A DNA stretch of 64,000 bases, from the NCBI RefSeq assembly GCF_037975245.1, contig NC_092572.1:16374269-16438268 (forward strand). The letters run 5' to 3'. This stretch comes from Apostichopus japonicus. Lineage: Eukaryota; Echinodermata; Holothuroidea; Aspidochirotida; Stichopodidae. Below the pieces are notes generated by a model that saw only the letters and a list, made by a program, of their open reading frames with translations, was not told the origin of the DNA and did no database searches. Shown here piece by piece: positions 20,921 to 36,029 of the stretch; the first letter of the stretch is position 1; each line of letters opens with the position of its first letter. A program made the position numbers and the translations under genes.

Positions 20921-23900
20921 ATGGCTCGGCGCACTGTACGAGCTGATGATCGAGACTCTCTTTTGCATCCCTGGTTCGAACCCCGGGTGATGACGTCTTT
21001 TGAAGATCTTTTACAGCAAGTGCCTGCACGGGGAGCTGTAAGTATTAGTTAATCCACCTAATATCTCAGTCCATACAGTGGCGCGATGGCTCGGCGCACT
21101 GTACGAGCTGATGATCGAGACTCTCTTTTGCATCCCTGGTTCGAACCCCGGGTGATGACGTCTTTTACAGCAAGTGCCTGCACGGGGAGCTGTAAGTATT
21201 AGTTAATCCACCTAATATCTCAGTCCATACAGTGGCGCGATGGCTCGGCGCACTGTACGAGCTGATGATCGAGACTCTCTTTTGCATCCCTGGTTCGAAC
21301 CCCGGGTGATGACGTCTTTTGCCGATCTTTTACAGCAAGTGCCTGCACGGGGAGCTGTAAGTATTAGTTAATCCACCTAATATCTCAGTCCATACAGTGG
21401 CGCGATGGCTCGGCGCACTGTACGAGCTGATGATCGAGACTCTCTTTTGCATCCCTGGTTCGAACCCCGGGTGATGACGTCTTTTGCCGATCTTTTACAG
21501 CAAGTGCCTGCACGGGGAGCTGTAAGTATTAGTTAATCCACCTAATATCTCAGTCCATACAGTGGCGCGATGGCTCGGCGCACTGTACGAGCTGATGATC
21601 GAGACTCTCTTTTGCATCCCTGGTTCGAACCCCGGGTGATGACGTCTTTTGCCGATCTTTTACTGCAAGTGCCTGCACGGGGAGCTGTAAGTATTAGTTA
21701 ATCCACCTAATATCTCAGTCCATACAGTGGCGCGATGGCTCGGCGCACTGTACGAGCTGATGATCGAGACTCTCTTTTGCATCCCTGGTTCGAACCCCGG
21801 GTGATGACGTCTTTTACAGCAAGTGCCTGCACGGGGAGCTGTAAGTATTAGTTAATCCACCTAATATCTCAGTCCATACAGTGGCGCGATGGCTCGGCGC
21901 ACTGTACGAGCTGATGATCGAGACTCTCTTTTGCATCCCTGGTTCGAACCCCGGGTGATGACGTCTTTTACAGCAAGTGCCTGCACGGGGAGCTGTAAGT
22001 ATTAGTTAATCCACCTAATATCTCAGTCCATACAGTGGCGCGATGGCTCGGCGCACTGTACGAGCTGATGATCGAGACTCTCTTTTGCATCCCTGGTTCG
22101 AACCCCGGGTGATGACGTCTTTTGCCGAACTTTTACAGCAAGTGCCTGCACGGGGAGCTGTAAGTATTAGTTAATCCACCTAATATCTCAGTCCATACAG
22201 TGGCGCGATGGCTCGGCGCACTGCACGAGCTGATGATCGAGACTCTCTTTTGCATCCCTGGTTCGAACCCCGGGTGATGACGTCTTTTACAGCAAGTGCC
22301 TGCACGGGGAGCTGTAAGTATTAGTTAATCCACCTAATATCTCAGTCCATACAGTGGCGCGATGGCTCGGCGCACTGCACGAGCTGATGATCGAGACTCT
22401 CTTTTGCATCCCTGGTTCGAACCCCGGGTGATGACGTCTTTTACAGCAAGTGCCTGCACGGGGAGCTGTAAGTATTAGTTAATCCACCTAATATCTCAGT
22501 CCATACAGTGGCGCGATGGCTCGGCGCACTGTACGAGCTGATGATCGAGACTCTCTTTTGCATCCCTGGTTCGAACCCCGGGTGATGACGTCTTTTGCCG
22601 ATCTTTTACAGCAAGTGCCTGCACGGGGAGCTGTAAGTATTAGTTAATCCACCTAATATCTCAGTCCATACAGTGGCGCGATGGCTCGGCGCACTGTACG
22701 AGCTGATGATCGAGACTCTCTTTTGCATCCCTGGTTCGAACCCCGGGTGATGACGTCTTTTGCCGATCTTTTACAGCAAGTGCCTGCACGGGGAGCTGTA
22801 AGTATTAGTTAATCCACCTAATATCTCAGTCCATACAGTGGCGCGATGGCTCGGCGCACTGTACGAGCTGATGATCGAGACTCTCTTTTGCATCCCTGGT
22901 TCGAACCCCGGGTGATGACGTCTTTTGCCGATATTTTACAGCAAGTGCCTGCACGGGGAGCTGTAAGTATTAGTTAATCCACCTAATATCTCAGTCCATA
23001 CAGTGGCGCGATGGCTCGGCGCACTGTACGAGCTGATGATCGAGACTCTCTTTTGCATCCCTGGTTCGAACCCCGGGTGATGACGTCTTTTGCCGATCTA
23101 GTGCCTGCACGGGGAGCTGTAAGTATTAGTTAATCCACCTAATATCTCAGTCCATACAGTGGCGCGATGGCTCGGCGCACTGTACGAGCTGATGATCGAG
23201 ACTCTCTTTTGCATCCCTGGTTCGAACCCCGGGTGATGACGTCTTTTGCCGATCTTTTACAGCAAGTGCCTGCACGGGGAGCTGTAAGTATTAGTTAATC
23301 CACCTAATATCTCAGTCCATACAGTGGCGCGATGGCTCGGCGCACTGTACGAGCTGATGATCGAGACTCTCTTTTGCATCCCTGGTTCGAACCCCGGGTG
23401 ATGACGTCTTTTACAGCAAGTGCCTGCACGGGGAGCTGTAAGTATTAGTTAATCCACCTAATATCTCAGTCCATACAGTGGCGCGATGGCTCGGCGCACT
23501 GTACGAGCTGATGATCGAGACTCTCTTTTGCATCCCTGGTTCGAACCCCGGGTGATGACGTCTTTTACAGCAAGTGCCTGCACGGGGAGCTGTAAGTATT
23601 AGTTAATCCACCTAATATCTCAGTCCATACAGTGGCGCGATGGCTCGGCGCACTGTACGAGCTGATGATCGAGACTCTCTTTTGCATCCCTGGTTCGAAC
23701 CCCGGGTGATGACGTCTTTTGCCGATCTTTTACAGCAAGTGCCTGCACGGGGAGCTGTAAGTATTAGTTAATCCACCTAATATCTCAGTCCATACAGTGG
23801 CGCGATGGCTCGGCGCACTGTACGAGCTGATGATCGAGACTCTCTTTTGCATCCCTGGTTCGAACCCCGGGTGATGACGTCTTTTGCCGATCTTTTACAG

Positions 23901-25100
23901 CAAGTGCCTGCACGGGGAGCTGTAAGTATTAGTTAATCCACCTAATATCTCAGTCCATACAGTGGCGCGATGGCTCGGCGCACTGTACGAGCTGATGATC
24001 GAGACTCTCTTTTGCATCCCTGGTTCGAACCCCGGGTGATGACGTCTTTTGCCGATCTAGTGCCTGCACGGGGAGCTGTAAGTATTAGTTAATCCACCTA
24101 ATATCTCAGTCCATACAGTGGCGCGATGGCTCGGCGCACTGTACGAGCTGATGATCGAGACTCTCTTTTGCATCCCTGGTTCGAACCCCGGGTGATGACG
24201 TCTTTTGCCGATCTTTTACAGCAAGTGCCTGCACGGGGAGCTGTAAGTATTAGTTAATCCACCTAATATCTCAGTCCATACAGTGGCGCGATGGCTCGGC
24301 GCACTGTACGAGCTGATGATCGAGACTCTCTTTTGCATCCCTGGTTCGAACCCCGGGTGATGACGTCTTTTACAGCAAGTGCCTGCACGGGGAGCTGTAA
24401 GTATTAGTTAATCCACCTAATATCTCAGTCCATACAGTGGCGCGATGGCTCGGCGCACTGTACGAGCTGATGATCGAGACTCTCTTTTGCATCCCTGGTT
24501 CGAACCCCGGGTGATGACGTCTTTTACAGCAAGTGCCTGCACGGGGAGCTGTAAGTATTAGTTAATCCACCTAATATCTCAGTCCATACAGTGGCGCGAT
24601 GGCTCGGCGCACTGTACGAGCTGATGATCGAGACTCTCTTTTGCATCCCTGGTTCGAACCCCGGGTGATGACGTCTTTTGCCGATCTTTTACAGCAAGTG
24701 CCTGCACGGGGAGCTGTAAGTATTAGTTAATCCACCTAATATCTCAGTCCATACAGTGGCGCGATGGCTCGGCGCACTGTACGAGCTGATGATCGAGACT
24801 CTCTTTTGCATCCCTGGTTCGAACCCCGGGTGATGACGTCTTTTACAGCAAGTGCCTGCACGGGGAGCTGTAAGTATTAGTTAATCCACCTAATATCTCA
24901 GTCCATACAGTGGCGCGATGGCTCGGCGCACTGTACGAGCTGATGATCGAGACTCTCTTTTGCATCCCTGGTTCGAACCCCGGGTGATGACGTCTTTTGC
25001 CGATCTTTTACAGCAAGTGCCTGCACGGGGAGCTGTAAGTATTAGTTAATCCACCTAATATCTCAGTCCATACAGTGGCGCGATGGCTCGGCGCACTGTA

Positions 25101-27960
25101 CCAGCTGATGATCGAGACTCTCTTTTGCATCCCTGGTTCGAACCCCGGGTGATGACGTCTTTTGCCGATCTTTTACAGCAAGTGCCTGCACGGGGAGCTG
25201 TAAGTATTAGTTAATCCACCTAATATCTCAGTCCATACAGTGGCGCGATGGCTCGGCGCACTGTACGAGATGATGATCGAGACTCTCTTTTGCATCCCTG
25301 GTTCGAACCCCGGGTGATGACGTCTTTTACAGCAAGTGCCTGCACGGGGAGCTGTAAGTATTAGTTAATCCACCTAATATCTCAGTCCATACAGTGGCGC
25401 GATGGCTCGGCGCACTGTACGAGCTGATGATCGAGACTCTCTTTTGCATCCCTGGTTCGAACCCCGGGTGATGACGTCTTTTGCCGATCTTTTACAGCAA
25501 GTGCCTGCACGGGGAGCTGTAAGTATTAGTTAATCCACCTAATATCTCAGTCCATACAGTGGCGCGATGGCTCGGCGCACTGTACGAGCTGATGATCGAG
25601 ACTCTCTTTTGCATCCCTGGTTCGAACCCCGGGTGATGACGTCTTTTACAGCAAGTGCCTGCACGGGGAGCTGTAAGTATTAGTTAATCCACCTAATATC
25701 TCACTCCATACAGTGGCGCGATGGCTCGGCGCACTGTACGAGCTGATGATCGAGACTCTCTTTTGCATCCCTGGTTCGAACCCCGGGTGATGACGTCTTT
25801 TACAGCAAGTGCCTGCACGGGGAGCTGTAAGTATTAGTTAATCCACCTAATATCTCAGTCCATACAGTGGCGCGATGGCTCGGCGCACTGTACGAGCTGA
25901 TGATCGAGACTCTCTTTTGCATCCCTGGTTCGAACCCCGGGTGATGACGTCTTTTGCCGATCTTTTACAGCAAGTGCCTACACGGGGAGCTGTAAGTATT
26001 AGTTAATCCACCTAATATCTCAGTCCATACAGTGGCGCGATGGCTCGGCGCACTGTACGAGCTGATGATCGAGACTCTCTTTTGCATCCCTGGTTCGAAC
26101 CCCGGGTGATGACGTCTTTTACAGCAAGTGCCTGCACGGGGAGCTGTAAGTATTAGTTAATCCACCTAATATCTCAGTCCATACAGTGGCGCGATGGCTC
26201 GGCGCACTGTACGAGCTGATGATCGAGACTCTCTTTTGCATCCCTGGTTCGAACCCCGGGTGATGACGTCTTTTACAGCAAGTGCCTGCACGGGGAGCTG
26301 TAAGTATTAGTTAATCCACCTAATATCTCAGTCCATACAGTGGCGCGATGGCTCGGCGCACTGTACGAGCTGATGATCGAGACTCTCTTTTGCATCCCTG
26401 GTTCGAACCCCGGGTGATGACGTCTTTTGCCGATCTTTTACAGCAAGTGCCTGCACGGGGAGCTGTAAGTATTAGTTAATCCACCTAATATCTCAGTCCA
26501 TACAGTGGCGCGATGGCTCGGCGCACTGTACCAGCTGATGATCGAGACTCTCTTTTGCATCCCTGGTTCGAACCCCGGGTGATGACGTCTTTTGCCGATC
26601 TTTTACAGCAAGTGCCTGCACGGGGAGCTGTAAGTATTAGTTAATCCACCTAATATCTCAGTCCATACAGTGGCGCGATGGCTCGGCGCACTGTACGAGA
26701 TGATGATCGAGACTCTCTTTTGCATCCCTGGTTCGAACCCCGGGTGATGACGTCTTTTACAGCAAGTGCCTGCACGGGGAGCTGTAAGTATTAGTTAATC
26801 CACCTAATATCTCAGTCCATACAGTGGCGCGATGGCTCGGCGCACTGTACGAGCTGATGATCGAGACTCTCTTTTGCATCCCTGGTTCGAACCCCGGGTG
26901 ATGACGTCTTTTGCCGATCTTTTACAGCAAGTGCCTGCACGGGGAGCTGTAAGTATTAGTTAATCCACCTAATATCTCAGTCCATACAGTGGCGCGATGG
27001 CTCGGCGCACTGTACGAGCTGATGATCGAGACTCTCTTTTGCATCCCTGGTTCGAACCCCGGGTGATGACGTCTTTTACAGCAAGTGCCTGCACGGGGAG
27101 CTGTAAGTATTAGTTAATCCACCTAATATCTCAGTCCATACAGTGGCGCGATGGCTCGGCGCACTGTACGAGCTGATGATCGAGACTCTCTTTTGCATCC
27201 CTGGTTCGAACCCCGGGTGATGACGTCTTTTACAGCAAGTGCCTGCACGGGGAGCTGTAAGTATTAGTTAATCCACCTAATATCTCAGTCCATACAGTGG
27301 CGCGATGGCTCGGCGTACTGTACGAGCTGATGATCGAGACTCTCTTTTGCATCCCTGGTTCGAACCCCGGGTGATGACGTCTTTTGCCGATCTTTTACAG
27401 CAAGTGCCTGCACGGGGAGCTGTAAGTATTAGTTAATCCACCTAATATCTCAGTCCATACAGTGGCGCGATGGCTCGGCGCACTGTACCAGCTGATGATC
27501 GAGACTCTCTTTTGCATCCCTGGTTCGAACCCCGGGTGATGACGTCTTTTGCCGATCTTTTACAGCAAGTGCCTGCACGGGGAGATGTAAGTAGTAGTTA
27601 ATCCACCTAATATCTCAGTCCATACAGTGGCGCGATGGCTCGGCGCACTGTACGAGCTGATGATCGAGACTCTCTTTTGCATCCCTGGTTCGAACCCCGG
27701 GTGATGACGTCTTTTGCCGATCTTTTACAGCAAGTGCCTGCACGGGGAGCTGTAAGTATTAGTTAATCCACCTAATATCTCAGTCCATACAGTGGCGCGA
27801 TGGCTCGGCGCACTGTACGAGCTGATGATCGAGACTCTCTTTTGCATCCCTGGTTCGAACCCCGGGTGATGACGTCTTTTGCCGATCTTTTACAGCAAGT
27901 GCCTGCACGGGGAGCTGTAAGTATTAGTTAATCCACCTAATATCTCAGTCCATACAGTGG
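25101..27960 (+). repeat. 1430-bp tandem duplication within the array
   Basis: The variants GTACCAGCTG (25101, 26531) and TACGAGATGATG (25261, 26691) recur at +1430 bp. The first marker recurs again at 27488 (+957) and 28456 (+968), so the same founder monomer has been copied repeatedly. Confidence 0.8.
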
Positions 27961-28455
27961 CGCGATGGCTCGGCGCACTGTACGAGCTGATGATCGAGAC
28001 TCTCTTTTGCATCCCTGGTTCGAACCCCGGGTGATGACGTCTTTTACAGCAAGTGCCTGCACGGGGAGCTGTAAGTATTAGTTAATCCACCTAATACCTC
28101 AGTCCATACAGTGGCGCGATGGCTCGGCGCACTGTACGAGCTGATGATTGAGACTCTCTTTTGCATCCCTGGTTCGAACCCCGGGTGATGACGTCTTTTA
28201 CAGCAAGTGCCTGCACGGGGAGCTGTAAGTATTAGTTAATCCACCTAATATCTCAGTCCATACAGTGGCGCGATGGCTCGGCGCACTGTACGAGCTGATG
28301 ATCGAGACTCTCTTTTGCATCCCTGGTTCGAACCCCGGGTGATGACGTCTTTTGCCGATCTTTTACAGCAAGTGCCTGCACGGGGAGCTGTAAGTATTAG
28401 TTAATCCACCTAATATCTCAGTCCATACAGTGGCGCGATGGCTCGGCGCACTGTA

Positions 28456-31400
28456 CCAGCTGATGATCGAGACTCTCTTTTGCATCCCTGGTTCGAACCC
28501 CGGGTGATGACGTCTTTTGCCGATCTTTTACAGCAAGTGCCTGCACGGGGAGCTGTAAGTAGTAGTTAATCCACCTAATATCTCAGTCCATACAGTGGCG
28601 CGATGGCTCGGCGCACTGTACGAGCTGATGATCGAGACTCTCTTTTGCATCCCTGGTTCGAACCCCGGGTGATGACGTCTTTTACAGCAAGTGCCTGCAC
28701 GGGGAGCTGTAAGTATTAGTTAATCCACCTAATATCTCAGTCCATACAGTGGCGCGATGGCTCGGCGCACTGTACGAGCTGATGATCGAGACTCTCTTTT
28801 GCATCCCTGGTTCGAACCCCGGGTGATGACGTCTTTTGCCGATCTTTTACAGCAAGTGCCTGCACGGGGAGCTGTAAGTATTAGTTAATCCACCTAATAT
28901 CTCAGTCCATACAGTGGCGCGATGGCTCGGCGCACTGTACGAGCTGATGATCGAGACTCTCTTTTGCATCCCTGGTTCGAACCCCGGGTGATGACGTCTT
29001 TTACAGCAAGTGCCTGCACGGGGAGCTGTAAGTATTAGTTAATCCACCTAATACCTCAGTCCATACAGTGGCGCGATGGCTCGGCGCACTGTACGAGCTG
29101 ATGATCGAGACTCTCTTTTGCATCCCTGGTTCGAACCCCGGGTGATGACGTCTTTTACAGCAAGTGCCTGCACGGGGAGCTGTAAGTATTAGTTAATCCA
29201 CCTAATATCTCAGTCCATACAGTGGCGCGATGGCTCGGCGCACTGTACGAGCTGATGATCGAGACTCTCTTTTGCATCCCTGGCTCGAACCCCGGGTGAT
29301 GACGTCTTTTACAGCAAGTGCCTGCACGGGGAGCTGTAAGTATTAGTTAATCCACCTAATATCTCAGTCCATACAGTGGCGCGATGGCTCGGCGCACTGT
29401 ACGAGCTGATGATCGAGACTCTCTTTTGCATCCCTGGTTCGAACCCCGGGTGATGACGTCTTTTACAGCAAGTGCCTGCACGGGGAGCTGTAAGTATTAG
29501 TTAATCCACCTAATATCTCAGTCCATACAGTGGCGCGATGGCTCGGCGCACTGTACGAGCTGATGATCGAGACTCTCTTTTGCATCCCTGGTTCGAACCC
29601 CGGGTGATGACGTCTTTTGCCGATCTTTTACAGCAAGTGCCTGCACGGGGAGCTGTAAGTATTAGTTAATCCACCTAATATCTCAGTCCATACAGTGGCG
29701 CGATGGCTCGGCGCACTGTACGAGCTGATGATCGAGACTCTCTTTTGCATCCCTGGTTCGAACCCCGGGTGATGACGTCTTTTACAGCAAGTGCCTGCAC
29801 GGGGAGCTGTAAGTATTAGTTAATCCACCTAATATCTCAGTCCATACAGTGGCGCGATGGCTCGGCGCACTGTACGAGCTGATGATCGAGACTCTCTTTT
29901 GCATCCCTGGTTCGAACCCCGGGTGATGACGTCTTTTACAGCAAGTGCCTGCACGGGGAGCTGTAAGTATTAGTTAATCCACCTAATATCTCAGTCCATA
30001 CAGTGGCGCGATGGCTCGGCGCACTGTACGAGCTGATGATCGAGACTCTCTTTTGCATCCCTGGTTCGAACCCCGGGTGATGACGTCTTTTACAGCAAGT
30101 GCCTGCACGGGGAGCTGTAAGTATTAGTTAATCCACCTAATATCTCAGTCCATACAGTGGCGCGATGGCTCGGCGCACTGTACGAGCTGATGATCGAGAC
30201 TCTCTTTTGCATCCCTGGTTCGAACCCCGGGTGATGACGTCTTTTACAGCAAGTGCCTGCACGGGGAGCTGTAAGTATTAGTTAATCCACCTAATATCTC
30301 AGTCCATACAGTGGCGCGATGGCTCGGCGCACTGTACGAGCTGATGATCGAGACTCTCTTTTGCATCCCTGGTTCGAACCCCGGGTGATGACGTCTTTTG
30401 CCGATCTTTTACAGCAAGTGCCTGCACGGGGAGCTGTAAGTATTAGTTAATCCACCTAATATCTCAGTCCATACAGTGGCGCGATGGCTCGGCGCACTGT
30501 ACCAGCTGATGATCGAGACTCTCTTTTGCATCCCTGGTTCGAACCCCGGGTGATGACGTCTTTTGCCGATCTTTTACAGCAAGTGCCTGCACGGGGAGCT
30601 GTAAGTAGTAGTTAATCCACCTAATATCTCAGTCCATACAGTGGCGCGATGGCTCGGCGCACTGTACGAGCTGATGATCGAGACTCTCTTTTGCATCCCT
30701 GGTTCGAACCCCGGGTGATGACGTCTTTTACAGCAAGTGCCTGCACGGGGAGCTGTAAGTATTAGTTAATCCACCTAATATCTCAGTCCATACAGTGGCG
30801 CGATGGCTCGGCGCACTGTACGAGCTGATGATCGAGACTCTCTTTTGCATCCCTGGTTCGAACCCCGGGTGATGACGTCTTTTGCCGATCTTTTACAGCA
30901 AGTGCCTGCACGGGGAGCTGTAAGTATTAGTTAATCCACCTAATATCTCAGTCCATACAGTGGCGCGATGGCTCGGCGCACTGTACGAGCTGATGATCGA
31001 GACTCTCTTTTGCATCCCTGGTTCGAACCCCGGGTGATGACGTCTTTTACAGCAAGTGCCTGCACGGGGAGCTGTAAGTATTAGTTAATCCACCTAATAC
31101 CTCAGTCCATACAGTGGCGCGATGGCTCGGCGCACTGTACGAGCTGATGATCGAGACTCTCTTTTGCATCCCTGGTTCGAACCCCGGGTGATGACGTCTT
31201 TTACAGCAAGTGCCTGCACGGGGAGCTGTAAGTATTAGTTAATCCACCTAATATCTCAGTCCATACAGTGGCGCGATGGCTCGGCGCACTGTACGAGCTG
31301 ATGATCGAGACTCTCTTTTGCATCCCTGGCTCGAACCCCGGGTGATGACGTCTTTTACAGCAAGTGCCTGCACGGGGAGCTGTAAGTATTAGTTAATCCA

Positions 31401-32547
31401 CCTAATATCTCAGTCCATACAGTGGCGCGATGGCTCGGCGCACTGTACGAGCTGATGATCGAGACTCTCTTTTGCATCCCTGGTTCGAACCCCGGGTGAT
31501 GACGTCTTTTACAGCAAGTGCCTGCACGGGGAGCTGTAAGTATTAGTTAATCCACCTAATATCTCAGTCCATACAGTGGCGCGATGGCTCGGCGCACTGT
31601 ACGAGCTGATGATCGAGACTCTCTTTTGCATCCCTGGTTCGAACCCCGGGTGATGACGTCTTTTGCCGATCTTTTACAGCAAGTGCCTGCACGGGGAGCT
31701 GTAAGTATTAGTTAATCCACCTAATATCTCAGTCCATACAGTGGCGCGATGGCTCGGCGCACTGTACGAGCTGATGATCGAGACTCTCTTTTGCATCCCT
31801 GGTTCGAACCCCGGGTGATGACGTCTTTTACAGCAAGTGCCTGCACGGGGAGCTGTAAGTATTAGTTAATCCACCTAATATCTCAGTCCATACAGTGGCG
31901 CGATGGCTCGGCGCACTGTACGAGCTGATGATCGAGACTCTCTTTTGCATCCCTGGTTCGAACCCCGGGTGATGACGTCTTTTACAGCAAGTGCCTGCAC
32001 GGGGAGCTGTAAGTATTAGTTAATCCACCTAATATCTCAGTCCATACAGTGGCGCGATGGCTCGGCGCACTGTACGAGCTGATGATCGAGACTCTCTTTT
32101 GCATCCCTGGTTCGAACCCCGGGTGATGACGTCTTTTGCCGATCTTTTACAGCAAGTGCCTGCACGGGGAGCTGTAAGTATTAGTTAATCCACCTAATAT
32201 CTCAGTCCATACAGTGGCGCGATGGCTCGGCGCACTGTACGAGCTGATGATCGAGACTCTCTTTTGCATCCCTGGTTCGAACCCCGGGTGATGACGTCTT
32301 TTACAGCAAGTGCCTGCACGGGGAGCTGTAAGTATTAGTTAATCCACCTAATATCTCAGTCCATACAGTGGCGCGATGGCTCGGCGCACTGTACGAGCTG
32401 ATGATCGAGACTCTCTTTTGCATCCCTGGTTCGAACCCCGGGTGATGACGTCTTTTGCCGATCTTTTACAGCAAGTGCCTGCACTTGGAGCTGTAAGTAT
32501 TAGTTAATCCACCTAATATCTCAGTCCATACAGTGGCGCGATGGCTC
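28456..32547 (+). repeat. 2046-bp tandem duplication (two higher-order units)
   Basis: Four markers recur at +2046 bp: TACCAGCTG (28456, 30502), GTAGTAGTTA (28559, 30605), TAATACCTCAG (29054, 31100) and GGCTCGAAC (29284, 31330). 2046 bp equals 4 L plus 9 S monomers. Confidence 0.88.
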
Positions 32548-35500
32548 GGCGCACTGTACGAGCTGATGATCGAGACTCTCTTTTGCATCCCTGGTTCGAA
32601 CCCCGGGTGATGACGTTTTTTACAGCAAGTGCCTGCACGGGGAGCTGTAAGTATTAGTTAATCCACCTAATATCTCAGTCCATACAGTGGCGCGATGGCT
32701 CGGCGCACTGTACGAGCTGATGATCGAGACTCTCTTTTGCATCCCTGGTTCGAACCCCGGGTGATGACGTCTTTTACAGCAAGTGCCTGCACGGGGAGCT
32801 GTAAGTATTAGTTAATCCACCTAATATCTCAGTCCATACAGTGGCGCGATGGCTCGGCGCACTGTACGAGCTGATGATCGAGACTCTCTTTTGCATCCCT
32901 GGTTCGAACCCCGGGTGATGACGTCTTTTGCCGATCTTTTACAGCAAGTGCCTGCACGGGGAGCTGTAAGTATTAGTTAATCCACCTAATATCTCAGTCC
33001 ATACAGTGGCGCGATGGCTCGGCGCACTGTACGAGCTGATGATCGAGACTCTCTTTTGCATCCCTGGTTCGAACCCCGGGTGATGACGTCTTTTGCCGAT
33101 CTTTTACAGCAAGTGCCTGCACGGGGAGCTGTAAGTATTAGTAAATCCACCTAATATCTCAGTCCATACAGTGGCGCGATGGCTCGGCGCACTGTACGAG
33201 CTGATGATCGAGACTCTCTTTTGCATCCCTGGTTCGAACCCCGGGTGATGACGTCTTTTGCCGATCTTTTACAGCAAGTGCCTGCACGGGGAGCTGTAAG
33301 TATTAGTTAATCCACCTAATATCTCAGTCCATACAGTGGCGCGATGGCTCGGCGCACTGTACGAGCTGATGATCGAGACTCTCTTTTGCATCCCTGGTTC
33401 GAACCCCGGGTGATGACGTCTTTTGCCGATCTTTTACAGCAAGTGCCTGCACGGGGAGCTGTAAGTATTAGTTAATCCACCTAATATCTCAGTCCATACA
33501 GTGGCGCGATGGCTCGGCGCACTGTACGAGCTGATGATCGAGACTCTCTTTTGCATCCCTGGTTCGAACCCCGGGTGATGACGTCTTTTACAGCAAGTGC
33601 CTGCACGGGGAGCTGTAAGTATTAGTTAATCCACCTAATATCTCAGTCCACACAGTGGCGCGATGGCTCGGCGCACTGTACGAGCTGATGATCGAGACTC
33701 TCTTTTGCATCCCTGGTTCGAACCCCGGGTGATGACGTCTTTTGCCGATCTTTTACAGCAAGTGCCTGCACGGGGAGCTGTAAGTATTAGTTAATCCACC
33801 TAATATCTCAGTCCATACAGTGGCGCGATGGCTCGGCGCACTGTACGAGCTGATGATCGAGACTCTCTTTTGCATCCCTGGTTCGAACCCCGGGTGATGA
33901 CGTCTTTTGCCGATCTTTTACAGCAAGTGCCTGCACGGGGAGCTGTAAGTATTAGTTAATCCACCTAATATCTCAGTCCATACAGTGGCGCGATGGCTCG
34001 GCGCACTGTACGAGCTGATGATCGAGACTCTCTTTTGCATCCCTGGTTCGAACCCCGGGTGATGACGTCTTTTACAGCAAGTGCCTGCACGGGGAGCTGT
34101 AAGTATTAGTTAATCCACCTAATACCTCAGTCCATACAGTGGCGCGATGGCTCGGCGCACTGTACGAGCTGATGATCGAGACTCTCTTTTGCATCCCTGG
34201 TTCGAACCCCGGGTGATGACGTCTTTTACAGCAAGTGCCTGCACGGGGAGCTGTAAGTATTAGTTAATCCACCTAATATCTCAGTCCATACAGTGGCGCG
34301 ATGGCTCGGCGCACTGTACGAGCTGATGATCGAGACTCTCTTTTGCATCCCTGGCTCGAACCCCGGGTGATGACGTCTTTTGCCGATCTTTTACAGCAAG
34401 TGCCTGCACGGGGAGCTGTAAGTATTAGTTAATCCACCTAATATCTCAGTCCATACAGTGGCGCGATGGCTCGGCGCACTGTACGAGCTGATGATCGAGA
34501 CTCTCTTTTGCATCCCTGGTTCGAACCCCGGGTGATGACGTCTTTTACAGCAAGTGCCTGCACGGGGAGCTGTAAGTATTAGTTAATCCACCTAATATCT
34601 CAGTCCATACAGTGGCGCGATGGCTCGGCGCACTGTACGAGCTGATGATCGAGACTCTCTTTTGCATCCCTGGTTCGAACCCCGGGTGATGACGTCTTTT
34701 GCCGATCTTTTACAGCAAGTGCCTGCACGGGGAGCTGTAAGTATTAGTTAATCCACCTAATATCTCAGTCCATACAGTGGCGCGATGGCTCGGCGCACTG
34801 TACGAGCTGATGATCGAGACTCTCTTTTGCATCCCTGGTTCGAACCCCGGGTGATGACGTCTTTTACAGCAAGTGCCTGCACGGGGAGCTGTAAGTATTA
34901 GTTAATCCACGTAATATCTCAGTCCATACAGTGGCGCGATGGCTCGGCGCACTGTACGAGCTGATGATCGAGACTCTCTTTTGCATCCCTGGTTCGAACC
35001 CCGGGTGATGACGTCTTTTACAGCAAGTGCCTGCACGGGGAGCTGTAAGTATTAGTTAATCCACCTAATATCTCAGTCCATACAGTGGCGCGATGGCTCG
35101 GCGCACTGTACGAGCTGATGATCGAGACTCTCTTTTGCATCCCTGGTTCGAACCCCGGGTGATGACGTCTTTTGCCGATCTTTTACAGCAAGTGCCTGCA
35201 CGGGGAGCTGTAAGTATTAGTTAATCCACCTAATATCTCAGTCCATACAGTGGCGCGATGGCTCGGCGCACTGTACGAGCTGATGATCGAGACTCTCTTT
35301 TGCATCCCTGGTTCGAACCCCGGGTGATGACGTCTTTTGAAGATCTTTTACAGCAAGTGCCTGCACGGGGAGCTGTAAGTATTAGTTAATCCACCTAATA
35401 TCTCAGTCCATACAGTGGCGCGATGGCTCGGCGCACTCTACGAGCTGATGATCGAGACTCTCTTTTGCATCCCTGGTTCGAACCCCGGGTGATGACGTCT

Positions 35501-36029
35501 TTTGCCGATCTTTTACAGCAAGTGCCTGCACGGGGAGCTGTAAGTATTAGTTAATCCACCTAATATCTCAGTCCATACAGTGGCGCGATGGCTCGGCGCA
35601 CTGTACGAGCTGATGATCGAGACTCTCTTTTGCATCCCTGGTTCGAACCCCGGGTGATGACGTCTTTTACAGCAAGTGCCTGCACGGGGAGCTGTAAGTA
35701 TTAGTTAATCCACCTAATATCTCAGTCCATACAGTGGCGCGATGGCTCGGCGCACTGTACGAGCTGATGATCGAGACTCTCTTTTGCATCCCTGGTTCGA
35801 ACCCCGGGTGATGACGTCTTTTACAGCAAGTGCCTGCACGGGGAGCTGTAAGTATTAGTTAATCCACCTAATATCTCAGTCCATACAGTGGCGCGATGGC
35901 TCGGCGCACTGTACGAGCTGATGATCGAGACTCTCTTTTGCATCCCTGGTTCGAACCCCGGGTGATGACGTCTTTTGCCGATCTTTTACAGCAAGTGCCT
36001 GCACGGGGAGCTGTAAGTATTAGTTAATC

